Source: Anniella stebbinsi (Eukaryota > Chordata > Lepidosauria > Squamata > Anniellidae). From it: a DNA stretch of 64,000 nucleotides. The stretch is from NCBI GenBank assembly GCA_029215795.1, contig JARDYH010000001.1, positions 356,772,154 to 356,836,153 of the forward strand, given 5' to 3'. Under the pieces are notes generated by a model. It saw nothing but the letters and a program-made list of their open reading frames with translations, was not told the origin of the DNA and did no database searches. This document shows positions 53,919 through 63,892 of this stretch, one piece after another (within the stretch, counting starts at the first letter, position 1; each line of letters opens with the position of its first letter). A program made the position numbers and the translations under genes.

Positions 53919-54050
53919 CTCTCCCCAACCTAGGACCCTCCAAATGTTTTGGACTACAACTCTCATCAGCCCTAGCTAACATAGGCAGTCATCAATGATG
54001 ACAGAAATTGTGGTCCAAAACATCGGGAGTGCTTCAGATTAGAGAAAGGT
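53919..54050. mobile_element. Short palindromic hAT-type MITE, degenerate
   Basis: CTCTCCCCAACCTAGGACCC, TCCAAATGTTTTGGACTACA and TGGTCCAAAACATCGGGAG. Confidence 0.75.
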
Positions 54051-54125
54051 AGTCTACATGCTGAACAGGGGGAGGGAGAAGCCAGGGTCCTTCAGGACAC
54101 AAGGAGATATTGCACGCTCATTACT

Positions 54126-54417
54126 GGGCACTCATGGATTTTCATGGGTCCCTCTCACGATGTGCCTCCAGCCCCTTCTTGCCTTCTCTGCACCACAAAA
54201 AAACAACAACACCCCAGTAAGTCAGACTTAAAATAAAGACGGAAGTTGCTGCTCTCTCCTGCTGTGTGCAGGAGAAGCAGCGGGATCAAAACAGGCCCAC
54301 TTAATGGGCCACGTACATGTTTACTTCCTCTTTCAAAAGAGGAAGTAATGAGGGATAAACATGCAGGAGGAGAAGCAACGGTAAGCAAACACGATTTCCC
54401 CCTGTGTGATGACGCTC
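54126..54417. mobile_element. PIF/Harbinger-like MITE, relative of 31025-31395
   Basis: Shares CTGCTGTGTGCAGGAGAAGC, the GAGGAAGTAA hairpin (TTCCTCTTTCAAAAGAGGAA) and the end GTGTGATGACGCTC. The left end is uncertain. Confidence 0.55.
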
Positions 54418-54774
54418 ACGATGATCGGCAAGACTGTGAAAAATGGAACAACGGCGGTTGACAATGGCATCATTGAATGGAACTTGGCAATTTGTTGGAA
54501 TGGGATTCCTCACACGGCTAGTAGAAGCTTTGGAGGTGTCTGCATGATTTCCATCAGGATCCTGGCAGGGGCTGAAGGGTTGATCCTATTCTGGTCCCAA
54601 TCTTGATTTACCCCCCTCTCCAGTGGCTCTTACTTAAGAAGAAAAACTGCACATCTTAAATGCAATCACAGATTTAACATGCTGAGTTTGAACCTAATTC
54701 ACCTAATTTGAGCTACGTTGATGCTAATTTGAGCTAGGTTGCTTCTGGTGGCTGATGCATCGTTAGCAAAGTAA
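54418..54774. other. Unassigned sequence
   Basis: Includes the 54545-54750 duplicate of 53560-53760 noted above. Confidence 0.45.
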
Positions 54775-55250
54775 GTAGATGGACCCTTGGACTGATCCAG
54801 CATGGCTCTTCTTATATTCTTATGACCCCAAGTTCTAGTACTATGAGAGAGAGAAAAACACATAATTTTGTATACTTCTATCATGTCTCCCCTTACTCGT
54901 TATTTCTTCAAGCTAAACCATCCAAGATTATGTAGTATTTATTTATTTATTTATTTATTTATTTCAATCTTCAATCTTTATTGCATTTCTATACCGCCTA
55001 TAATGTTTCTTCATAGAAGAGATGCTCCAGCCCCTTGGTCATTTAGGTGCACTTTTCCCAACTCTACAATATCTTTTTTTGCACTTTTTCCAAGTCTACA
55101 ATATCTGCATTTATTCCAATCTACAATATCTTCTTCTTTTTAGGTGCGGTGACCAGAACTGTACATAGTATTCCAAGTGTGGTCTCAGCGTAGATTTGTA
55201 TAAGGGCAGTATGATGTTGGCAGTTTTATTCTCATTTATTTTGCATTTTT
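54775..55250 (-). mobile_element. CR1 LINE (second subfamily), with inserted L2 tail
   Basis: TGGACCCTTGGACTGATCCA, CTTATATTCTTATGACCCCA, TTCTATCATGTCTCCCC, AGATGCTCCAGCCCCTTGGT, GTGACCAGAACTGTACATAG. Interrupted at about 54935-55010 by a TTTA-tailed L2 3' end (ATTTCTATACCGCC). ACTCTACAATATCTT is repeated in the middle. Confidence 0.88.
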
Positions 55251-55252
55251 CA

Positions 55253-55512
55253 CCCTTGCCGGTGCAGCCCGGCATGTCGTGTGAACCTGGCGAGGGTGGC
55301 TTGTCGCTGTGATGAGATACCCTGGAACCCTACAACAAGCCATGGGTTCTGGGTAGCTTGTTACCCATAGCAACAAATCACCCTTGCCAGGTTTGCATGA
55401 CATGGCAAGCTACACTGGCGAGAGTAATTATGCAAATCCCCCTGGCATGTGAACAGCATGCACAGCAGAGGAAATAAACCACTGTGGCTTATTAGCCCCT
55501 CCATGATCGTGT
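55253..55512. mobile_element. Palindromic MITE next to CR1
   Basis: GCCCGGCATGTCGTGTGAAC on the left and ATGATCGTGTGAACAGGCCC on the right with inner inverted blocks (CCTGGCGAGGGTGGCTTG and TCACCCTTGCCAGG). Ends approximate. Confidence 0.6.
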
Positions 55513-55514
55513 GA

Positions 55515-55693
55515 ACAGGCCCACTGAGTCTGACCACTGATCCATCTAGCCCAGCACTGTTGACACTGACTGGCAGCAACAGCTCTCCAGGGATTCAGGC
55601 AAATGTTTTTCCAGCCCTACCTGGAGGTGTCGGGGATTGAACCTGGGGCCTTCCACATGCAAAGCAGGTGCTCTATCACACTCAGCTACCACT
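55515..55693 (-). mobile_element. tRNA-headed SINE, minus strand, near complete
   Basis: TGAGTCTGACCACTGATCC, ACTGACTGGCAGCAACAGCT, CTCCAGGGATTCAGGCAAAT, GGGATTGAACCTGGGGCCTT, GCATGCAAAGCAGGTGCTCT and ATCACACTCAGCTACC. Confidence 0.88.
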
Positions 55694-55794
55694 TTTGCCA
55701 CTGCAGCGAGGATGCATCCAGCAGTAGGCTTCATTCTCCATATGCAAAGAGGAAGGTCCAGCAGGAGAGAAAGGAAGGTCCGCAATATTTTTAA

Positions 55795-55913
55795 CGTTCA
55801 ATGTTTTTAATCTTTGTAAACCGCCCAGAGAGCTTTGGCTATGGGGCAGTATATAAATGCAATAAATAATAATAATAATGATGATGATGATGATGATGAT
55901 GATAATAATCGAC
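55795..55913 (+). mobile_element. L2-type LINE 3' tail with trinucleotide run
   Basis: TTTGTAAACCGCCCAGAGAG, CTTTGGCTATGGGGCAGTAT, AAATGCAATAAATAATAATA then (ATG)n. Confidence 0.87.
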
Positions 55914-56624
55914 AGCCCCTCAGTCACCCTCCCCACAAGGTTAGACTTTCAAGAACTTGCAAGGATTTTGCAGTGAAACCACATCTAGAGGTTCAGTACC
56001 AGAAATGGAACCTCTGTTATTTATTTTAAAAAAGGAGTGGCAAATTCTTAATCTTCCGCCGAGTCCAGACAAATTGAAAGATTCTGTCCCTTCCTTTTAT
56101 AAGGGACATGTGCCTATTTTTAAACTTTTCAAAATTAGCACACTGCATGAGATATTTCCAGTGTATCAGGAAGTCTATTAATTCTGACGGCCCATGAAAG
56201 GAAGCTACATCTTAACCTCTGTTTAAAAAAATAATGGATTGCAACAGCCCGGGCTTTTTTTTTTTTTAAATGAATGAACAGGTAATTTAATTTATGAATC
56301 ATGTATAATATCAACCAGCTATTTTCGATGTTGTTATGCATATGCAATGCACTTGGATGTTATTCATGGATAAGTTAGACTTTTAATATAAACGGCGGAT
56401 ATGTGCACAGCTAAAGGGAATAATGATTGTGAGTCCAAATGTTACTTTCCTGCTTTCTTGAAAATAATGCTACAGGACCGATTGGTTCTCAAGTGGTGAT
56501 CAAAACCAAGCGGACTTATGGACTGATGTCAATTTCTTTTCCCCTTTAAACTTTCTGGTCTGGGAGTGGGATTAGAGGAACATAAAAGCTGCCAAATACA
56601 GATATACCCAAGATACTCAATGTA
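55914..56624. other. Unassigned sequence
   Basis: No gene or repeat recognised; low-repeat from about 55960 to 56600. Confidence 0.35.
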
Positions 56625-56830
56625 GAGGGCCAATGTAGTGTACCGTCAGATTGTTGGACTGGGACTCAGGAGATCTGGTTTCTAGTCTTTATTCAGCCAT
56701 GAAGCTCACTGTATGGCTTTGGGCCAGTCACTGACTCTTTGTCTGATCTGCTTCACAGGGTTGTTGTGAAGATAAAATGGAGAGAAGGAGGACCAGGCAA
56801 CCCGCCTGGGCTTCGTTGTAAGAGAGAGGA
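56625..56830 (+). mobile_element. CORE/MIR-like SINE
   Basis: GAGGGCCAATGTAGTGTACC, GGACTCAGGAGATCTGGTTT, CTAGTCTTTATTCAGCCATG, TTTGGGCCAGTCACTGACTC, CACAGGGTTGTTGTGAAG and ATAAAATGGAGAGAAGG. Confidence 0.85.
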
Positions 56831-56840
56831 AAAATTATTA

Positions 56841-56882
<42 letters not shown>

Positions 56883-56990
56883 TATTACACTTATATACCG
56901 CCCCATAGCCGAAGCTCTCTGGGCGGTTTACAAAAATATAAATGTAATAATAAATATATAAATATAAATGTAATAATAAATATAATTAGG
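56831..56990 (-). mobile_element. L2-type LINE 3' end with (ATT)n tail
   Basis: ATT repeat (to about 56880), CACTTATATACCGCCCCATA, GCCGAAGCTCTCTGGGCGGT, then AATATAAATGTAATAATAAA units. Confidence 0.88.
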
Positions 56991-57510
56991 TGGTTGCATT
57001 CACCTGCATATAATTTGAGTGTCAAGCATGCCAGGGAAACCTATTCACCTTGTTTTGTTCATGTACATTGTATTCTCTTTAGTAGGATGCACAAGCATTT
57101 TGGCCCCAAGGGCTTCATGCAATCCTAGGTGCGTGTTTTGGGGCAGCACACACCCCTCTGCACACAGGCTGGGGAGATTTAAACCTCCCCTCCCTGCCTC
57201 CTGAGATCAGGGGATGGGATTGCTTGTGGTGGGATGTGTAAAGCCTCTTCACCCACCCCTGCTGTTGGTATTAGCAGTGGGGATCTCTCCATTTGGATCA
57301 CTAGGAAGGGGCTCCACTCCAGAAATTTTGATCCAGATCACTGTTGCAGTGCTGCTGATAGCACTGGTGGAATGGTCATCTCTTCCCTGCAGCCCAGCTG
57401 TTGGCTGATCAGCTGGGCACTAGGAGGAAATGGGTGGAGCTCCCTGGGGATCCTGCCGGCCGCATGGATTGCACCTGAGGGCCAGTTGTGGCCCAGAGGT
57501 TTCCCATGTG
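56991..57510. other. Unassigned sequence
   Basis: No recognised feature. Confidence 0.35.
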
Positions 57511-57995
57511 TCTTAAGAACATAAAAAGAGCCATGCTGGATCAGACCAAAGGTCCATCTAGTCCAGCATTCTGTTCATACAGTGGCCAACCAGCTGTCGA
57601 CCAGGGACCCACAAGCAGAACACGGTGCAACAGCACCCTCCCAGCCATATTCCCCGGCAATTGGTGTATATAGGCTTACTACCTCTGATACTGGAGATAG
57701 CACATAACCATCAGGGCTAGTAGCCATTGATAGCCATCTCCTCCAGGAATTTATCCAACCCCCTTTTAAAGCCATCCAAATTGGTGGCCGTCACCACATC
57801 TTGTGGTAGTGAATTCCATAGTTTAACTATGCACTGTGTGAAGAAGTCCTTCCTTTGATCTGTCCTGAATCTCCCAACAATCAGCTTCATGGGATGATGA
57901 CCCCACTGGGTTCTAGTATTATTAGAGAGGGAGAAAAATGTCTCCCCATCAACATTCTCCACACCATGCATAATTTTGTACACCTCTACAAGTTA
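57511..57995 (-). mobile_element. CR1 LINE (second subfamily), C-terminus and 3' UTR
   Basis: Minus frame reads [20 protein letters not shown], then PMKLIVGRFRTDQRKDFFTQ, CIVKLWNSLPQDVVTATNLD and GFKRGLDKFLEEMAINGY: the most complete C-terminus of this subfamily in the window. The UTR starts at 57511 with TTAAGAACATAAAAAGAGCC. Confidence 0.95.
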
Positions 57996-58489
57996 GCATC
58001 AGTTCCTGCTCCCATCTTGTTAATGGGCTTGCATTCTGGGCCAGACACCCTTGAAACTGTGGGCCCTGGTAAGGTGTACCCTCCCCACCTCAAATTGGGC
58101 CTTGCAGGAGTTGGCAATACAGCATGGTCACAGTATTCTAAGTAGATCAGTGCTGGTCCAAGATACTTCGTTGCATGAAGGGGAGCACCAAACGTGCCCT
58201 TCTCCAATGGCAGCTCATCACTTTAAAAGCTCTCACTGCACCTTTTAGACATCAGTTCCTGCCTTTCGCTGTCCCTTTAAGTTCTCCATCCTGTAGCAGC
58301 TGCTTTCATCTTGCTGCATGGTAGGGCCAGCCCAGTAGAAGATCAGGAACACCATGAGCACTTCTACGTTAAGGGACTTTTATTTCTTCATTCTTTGGCA
58401 TGATTGCTATGGGCTGCATTATACGGGCAGAGAGGGCAACCGCATACTTTGAACTGAATACTTCCTCTCCTTTTAGTTCTATTGAGACA
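57996..58489. other. Unassigned sequence
   Basis: No recognised gene; about 58255-58345 has the order of a decayed repeat. Confidence 0.35.
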
Positions 58490-58503
58490 CCGCCATCTAG
58501 TGG
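58490..58503 (-). promoter_or_regulatory. CTCF-like motif
   Basis: Minus strand reads CCACTAGATGGCGG, matching all 14 positions of the CTCF core CCASYAGRKGGCRS. Sequence motif only; occupancy unknown. Confidence 0.45.
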
Positions 58504-58996
58504 CAGACGATCCCGCTTTCCCCCGGCTATTACCACTTCAAAAGCGATTCTTTTCATACCAGGATTTCCAGGCGATACTGTGGGAGACATCCTGGTCATT
58601 CATGTCATCATGTAATGGACCCAAATACTTCCTTGATTGGCCAATCATGAGCATGCAGTAATACACTCATCGAGAGGAGCCCCATGTCTCCACTTCTTGA
58701 AAAAGCTGCCAATGGGCGTTTCAAAGCCTAAGAATTGTAAATAGTCTTTGAGACTATTTACCAGGGTGTCCCCCCCACCAGACGTAATTCCATGAATGCT
58801 GATGATAGTCATGTATTGACTCCAAATTTTGCTCTCTTATTTTTCTATTGGCAATAACCATCCTTTCTTGAAATCCAGGCCCCAAATAAAGGCATTTTAA
58901 AAGGCGAAGAACAGCAAATTTTCAAGAGGTGTTGAAGGAGAAAGGGGAAGTCAAACTTGAAGGTCAAGACAGGAAAATTGCTGCCACTATGTATGA

Positions 58997-59027
<31 letters not shown>

Positions 59028-59719
59028 GGGAATCAAAGATCTATTAGAATGTCAAGACGGTGGCAACTCCTGTGTGCTCACCGTTAAATGAGGACAGATT
59101 GAAGCAAGTTTGCTTTAAATGCACAGAAATGTGTTTTTTCATGAATGGCTAAAATATTAGCTAGCATCTCCTTTATGCTGAAAATAGGCACCGTTTTCTG
59201 GGGGCCTGCTCCCTACCACAGAGCAAATGGTACACGTTTGCTAAATGGCAGCTGTAAAAGTGGGCTTGCAGAAGGTAAATGAAAATAATATAATTCGGCA
59301 GAGAGTATTCCTGCAGATCCCATTCAACATCCATGGAAAACCATGGTGATTACCGGAAAGAACCACCGAGTAAGATGAAAGGCCGCAGGCCATGGGTAAG
59401 GCTTGCCAGGATCAGGCCCTGAGTAATTGGATGCATTAAAAAATAATGGTGAGCTCTGCTGAGCTGGTTTAATAGGGGATTGATGAGGGTGACATTTAGC
59501 GAAGTGACAAAAATTGATATTTAGCCTAGGATCTTACAGAATATGTCTCTGTAGGAGCCCTCAAAAACACTAACCTTCCTACCCTTTCATTCCCTAAAGC
59601 CAGTGAACTGTGTGCAGCTTTTGTACCTTTTGCACTGCTGAGTTCATGAGGCATTTAAAATCGTAGAAGAAACAGCATTTAATTTGTGTGAAGGGAGGTA
59701 TTGTGACTCAGGTCTGCCT
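58504..59719. other. Unassigned sequence, mainly low-repeat
   Basis: 58994-59027 is a GAAA repeat. From about 59140 to 59640 no repeat was recognised (candidate conserved non-coding block). No exon seen. Confidence 0.4.
58994..59027. repeat. (GAAA)n microsatellite
   Basis: About eight GAAA units. Confidence 0.95.
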
Positions 59720-59793
59720 AGACCAGCTTTCCCCAAACCTGGAAACTTCCAGGTGTGTTCGACTACAGTTCCCATCATTCTACAGCCAGCATG
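59720..59793. mobile_element. Short palindromic hAT-type MITE, left half
   Basis: CAGCTTTCCCCAAACCTGG, AACTTCCAGGTGTGTTCGAC, TACAGTTCCCATCATTC; the right half is replaced by CR1. Confidence 0.7.
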
Positions 59794-59794
59794 G

Positions 59795-59905
59795 CTACCC
59801 AACCTGCCAATGGCTTCTAGTTCTGATGGCTATGTGCTACCTCAAGTATCAGAGGCAGGAAGCCTATATACACTAGTTGCTGGGGAACATGGACATGGTG
59901 TACAA
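59795..59905 (+). mobile_element. CR1 LINE 3' UTR fragment
   Basis: CCAATGGCTTCTAGTTCTGA, GGCTATGTGCTACCTCAAGT, TCAGAGGCAGGAAGCC and GTTGCTGGGGAACATGG. Confidence 0.88.
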
Positions 59906-59967
59906 ATGTGGTGCACACACACGTTATTCATGGTTGAATTTCTCCCAACAGATTATTTATTATTATG

Positions 59968-60217
59968 CAGGGCTGGCCCAAGATGTTTTGCTGCCTGAGG
60001 CAGATGGTACCCTCTCCCATCCTATGTACAAAAGCCAAGTGGAATGGAAATTGAATTTTAATTGCGGATATGAAAGCATCCTCCGCTGCACCTGAAGGTA
60101 GCGGACTAACTTAGGGGGCAAAGGGCAGGCTGCGTGATACGTAGCTCTCTCCTCCAACACCTTGCTGCTACCTCCCAGCATGTTCCCCCTAAGGGAACTG
60201 ATGTTAGGGTTGGCCTG
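59968..60217. mobile_element. hAT-type MITE (CAGGGCTGGCCC family)
   Basis: Starts CAGGGCTGGCCCAAGATG and ends TGTTAGGGTTGGCCTG. Flanks TTATTATG (59960-59967) and ATATTATG (60218-60225) agree at 7 of 8. The terminal repeats are short and imperfect. Confidence 0.75.
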
Positions 60218-60384
60218 ATATTATGATAGCACCCTTCTATATGGATAGTGCTTTACTGTCAGGAGTTGCGGCAGTCTGTGCAGCTCTCCTATGTGGTGAA
60301 TCGTTGACCTGCAGGTGGCAGTGAAGAAACTGACTCCGCCCACCCAGGGTAGCCACTTACACATCATCATCATCATCCAAAACA
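60218..60384. other. Unassigned sequence with short (CAT)n
   Basis: ACATCATCATCATCATCC at 60360; nothing else recognised. Confidence 0.35.
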
Positions 60385-60640
60385 AACACACAAACAACAA
60401 CAAAAAACAGAGGTCAGATTTGCATAAAATGTGCACACGATCATTTATATGCATAGAATAGATACACATTTAGAAATAATTGTGATCATTTAAATAGAAA
60501 TACAATGTATCTCGCCATAGTAAGGGGATGGTGACCAGGTGACCTGCGTGCCTCCTGCATCTGTTGGCTTAGTGCTAACTCCTGATGGACAACTTCAAAG
60601 CCTCCATACCTGCCAGTCCTTATCCTGATCATACTCTGTC
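60385..60640. repeat. Unnamed dispersed repeat, copy 2
   Basis: Parallel to 5766-5995: AGAGGTCAGATTTGCATAAA, TTTAGAAATAATTGTGATC, AGAAATACAATGTATCTC and GTGCTAACTCCTGATGGAC. Confidence 0.5.
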
Positions 60641-60917
60641 CCCTTCCAGTATGGTGGCTATTTAGTGGTAAAGAGACAATGGCGTTAAACCCTGTGTTTG
60701 GTAATCATGTGTGTACTTTGGCCTTTAGGCTCATTGCGGGGGCTGGGGAAGGGATTGTGTTGGGACTGTGGATGGGGAGGAAAAAATCTCCATAGGAACG
60801 GAGGAATCTGCCTTATACAGAGTTAGACTATTGCTACATCTAGCCCGGTTTTGTTGATACGGACTGGCAGCAAAGGCTCTCCAAAGTTTCAAGCAGGAGT
60901 TCTTCATGCCCCACCTG

Positions 60918-61290
60918 GAGACTGAAAGAACTGGGCATGTTCAGCCTGGAGAAGAGAAGACTGAGGGGAGACATGAGAGGCTGTCAGACAGAGGAGGGCC
61001 AGGATCTCTTCTCGATCCTCCCAGAGTGCAGGACGCGGAATCATGGGCTCAAGTTACAGGAAGACAGATTCTGGCTGGACATCAGGAAAAACTTCCTGAC
61101 TGTTAGAGCAGTACAACAAGCGAACCAATGACCTAGCGAGGTCGTGGGCTCCTCTACACTAGAGGCATTCAAGAGGCAGCTGGGCAGACATCTGTCAGGT
61201 ATGCTTTAAGATGGATTCCTGCATTGAGCAGGGGGTTGGACACAGTGGCCTTATAGGCCCCTTCCAGCTCTACTATTCTTTGATTCTATG
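60918..61290 (+). mobile_element. CR1 LINE 3' end inserted in a SINE
   Basis: ACTGAAAGAACTGGGCATGT, GAGAAGAGAAGACTGAGGGG, GGACATCAGGAAAAACTTCC and GGGGGTTGGACACAGTGGCC; ends CTACTATTCTTTGATTCTAT. It supplies the reference for the CR1 bases missing at 10455. The stretch 61291-61429 is not recognised. Confidence 0.92.
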
Positions 61291-61429
61291 TTTCTTTCTT
61301 CCTTGTGGGCACCTAACCAATAACATCCACAACTTTGGGTGACTTTAACCAAAATCATCCATAACCTCCCTCACTTTCGCCTTCCCTTCACCCCAAATGA
61401 GATGACAGAATGCTGAGCTGGTGGCAGAA

Positions 61430-61494
61430 TTGATATGGTTATTTAGAAATGATGGCCTCATGGACCCCTTCCAACTTTACTATTCTATGAGTCT
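61430..61494 (+). mobile_element. Second CR1 3'-end fragment
   Basis: TGGCCTCATGGACCCCTTCC, AACTTTACTATTCTATGAGT and CTATG adjoin the right part of the split SINE. Confidence 0.75.
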
Positions 61495-61562
61495 ATGCCA
61501 GGGACTGGACCTGGAAACTTCTGCATGCACAACAGCTGCTCTATGACTGAGCCATGACTCCC

Positions 61563-62264
61563 TTCTTTCCATGGTTGCCCTGCCCCTGCTATGAACTAAG
61601 AACTAGCTGCCACTCTTCTTAATTATGAGTTTAGCATCATGTTGCCCTTATGATGGGGACAGCCTCCTTGCTCTTCTAGGCCCGCATGGAAATACCCATG
61701 TCTTCTCCTCAACTTTTCTGCATCCTTGGTCCTCACAGTGACTTATGAAAATGTTTGCCACACAGTTTTCATCTTCACATTTGCCCTTTACAAATAATTA
61801 ATATTAATCCGGTACGAACCTTTGCTGTTGCTAGACTGCTGGCTCTGCCCAGGAATAGGTTTTAAATTTAGCACCTGTGTGCCTCTGTGTGGTAGGGAGA
61901 ATTAAATGAGAAATGGGTAAAATCTGGGCAGGGTGGGAGTGAGGGTGGGCGATATGGCGTCTCAGTAGCACAGAGCGAGAAAACGTCTTTGTTCTCTGAT
62001 GGGACCAGATCTTTCTGCACAGTCGCTAAGCACTTATTTTAGATGCTCAGCTCCATTGTGTTGGGCTCCTATTTATACACTCATCTTCAATCTCTTTGCT
62101 CCGCGCAATAAAAGAAGAGGTCAGGGGAGCACCTTGCATGAAGAGCCGTTTTTTCACTTTGCTTCGGAGTCTGAAATGGATGAAGATAAGGAGCTGTGTT
62201 AGCTGGAACGAGTGGGCTAAATCCTGCAAGGGTTACACTGGTGTAACAGCAAATGATGTCAATG
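61563..62264. other. Unassigned sequence
   Basis: No recognised gene or repeat. Confidence 0.35.
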
Positions 62265-62640
62265 ACAGGCAGGGTTGTTTCCAGAGGGTAGCTATGCTGG
62301 TCTGTTGCAGAAAAAACAACAAATAAGTCTGTTCAGACAACACACTAACCCTTTTGCAGCAAATGGTCAGTGTGCATGTTTAAATTGTGGTTATGTAGCC
62401 ACCATGGTTAGGAATGGTTCACATGACACACTAAGTCATGGTTCACACGACACACCAAGCCATAAGGTTTAGCTCAAAATGCTTAACCACCGTGGCTTAG
62501 AGTGTCGTCTGAACAGGGTCATAGTCTTGTAGCACCTTGAGGACTACCAAATCTATTGTGGCATACTTTGCATACACGCACGCAACACACACACACACTC
62601 GAAGTCTGCATCAAACTATCAAGAACTGATGCCTCACGAT
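62265..62640 (+). repeat. Unnamed dispersed repeat with nested MITE
   Basis: CCAGAGGGTAGCTATGCTGG, CTGTTGCAGAAAAAACAAC, then after the MITE AGTCTTGTAGCACCTTGAGG, CTACCAAATCTATTGTGGC. Same family as 27815-27935 in reverse. Confidence 0.7.
62329..62516. mobile_element. Palindromic MITE (CTGTTCAGACAACACAC)
   Basis: Ends CTGTTCAGACAACACACTAA and TTAGAGTGTCGTCTGAACAG are inverted over about 20 bp with two mismatches. Limits are confirmed by the interrupted host repeat (AAATAAGT | element | ATAGTCTTGTAGC). No convincing target-site duplication. Confidence 0.85.
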
Positions 62641-62724
62641 ACTTCTGCTACAACAATAGCTATTGCTGATGCTATTACTACTGCTACTACCACCATCACC
62701 TCCAAGAGGAGGAGTAACTATAAA

Positions 62725-63080
62725 GGACAGACAGCAGGAAATACTTCTTCACACCACATTCCACGGTTAAACCATGGATTCACTACCACAAGATGTGGTG
62801 ATGGCCACCAACACAGACAGCTTTTAGACAAATTCATGGTTGATCAGGTTATCAAAGGCTTCTTGTCCTGATGGCTATATAGTATCGTTAGTATCAGAGA
62901 CCTCAGACCTCCAAATGCTAATCACTCTGGAATAACAACAGCGGAAGACTTATTATCCTCATGTCTTGCTTGTGGGCTTCCCAGAGGCATTTGGTTGGAT
63001 ACTGTGGAAATAGGTTGCTCGGTCATATAGGTGTTTAGTCTGATCCAGCCTGGGTCTTCTTGTGTTCTTATATCCTGCCA
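62725..63080 (+). mobile_element. CR1 LINE (second subfamily), 3' part
   Basis: AGGAAATACTTCTTCACACC, ACTACCACAAGATGTGGTGA, TGGCCACCAACACAGAC, GTATCAGAGACCTCAG and CTGATCCAGCCTGGGTCTTC. Confidence 0.85.
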
Positions 63081-63115
63081 TTATTACCTCAGAGCATTGG
63101 CTTAGCACTATCAAT

Positions 63116-63436
63116 GGGCGGTATCCAATGGGGCGCTGCACGCCTGCCAATTCCATTGCACCCTGCCAATTCCACCCTGCAAGTAAGTATCTCTAGTTGC
63201 TTGCGCAACTGAGATTTAGTGCTCCCAGGAGAGACTGGAAACAAGTGGAAATGCTTATTTCTGGAATGGGTCAGGTTACCTGAGCTCGCATAAGGGAGCT
63301 CTGCCAATTTGTCCCAATCCAGAAACTGGCATTTCCACTCTGCTTCCTACAGCAAGTCTTTTATCTATGGTGGGCAAACAGAGGTCACCCGCTTGCATAA
63401 TGGAATTGGTGGGAGGGGCTCAATTGGATACTGCCC
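63116..63436. mobile_element. MITE with GGGCGGTATCC termini
   Basis: Ends GGGCGGTATCCAATGGGGC and CTCAATTGGATACTGCCC are inverted repeats. Flanked by AAT on each side (63113-63115, 63437-63439). Confidence 0.8.
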
Positions 63437-63734
63437 AATATTATTTATATCTCATCTATCAACTAATTGTCTAACTGGTCAAAAGTGAATTAGGTCACTG
63501 ATTTGTTTAAAAACTAATCACCGGACAGACTTAACTATGGATGATATAATTACTTGGTAATGAGAAGATGTTCTCATTATATACATCCAATGTCCCAAGG
63601 AGGCATCAGTACAAACTGCAATAAAATAAAAGTAAGCAACAGGGAGGTTCACATGAACTTGCCCATATGTGAAAGATCCCTCTCTGCTGTCCTTCTGCTG
63701 GCAGGCAAAGGCCATGTTATCCAAGAAGGCCTTT

Positions 63735-63890
63735 GCCATGTAAGCAGGTCTATTGGGTTGGATGCTGTTTTCATTCTGTTGTTGCTGTGTTTGTATTGTA
63801 TTTTAATGCATTGTTCTATTATCATTTTAATCAAATTTTATTTATGATTCTAAGTGAAGTACAAATCCAATAAATAAATAAATAAACAAA
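63735..63890 (+). mobile_element. L2-type LINE 3' end
   Basis: GTCTATTGGGTTGGATGCTG, TTGTATTTTAATGCATTG, AAGTGAAGTACAAATCC and an AATAAATAAATAAATAA tail. Confidence 0.65.
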
Positions 63891-63892
63891 TA

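Larger units (their letters stand above)
60793..61562 (-). mobile_element. tRNA-headed SINE split by CR1 insertions
   Basis: Left part 60793-60917: GGAATCTGCCTTATACAGAG, GACTGGCAGCAAAGGCTCTC, CCCCACCTGGAGA. Right part about 61495-61562: TGCCAGGGACTGGACCTGG, CTTCTGCATGCACAACAGCT, TATGACTGAGCCATGACTCC. Together they make one minus-strand SINE, interrupted by 60918-61494. Confidence 0.85.
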
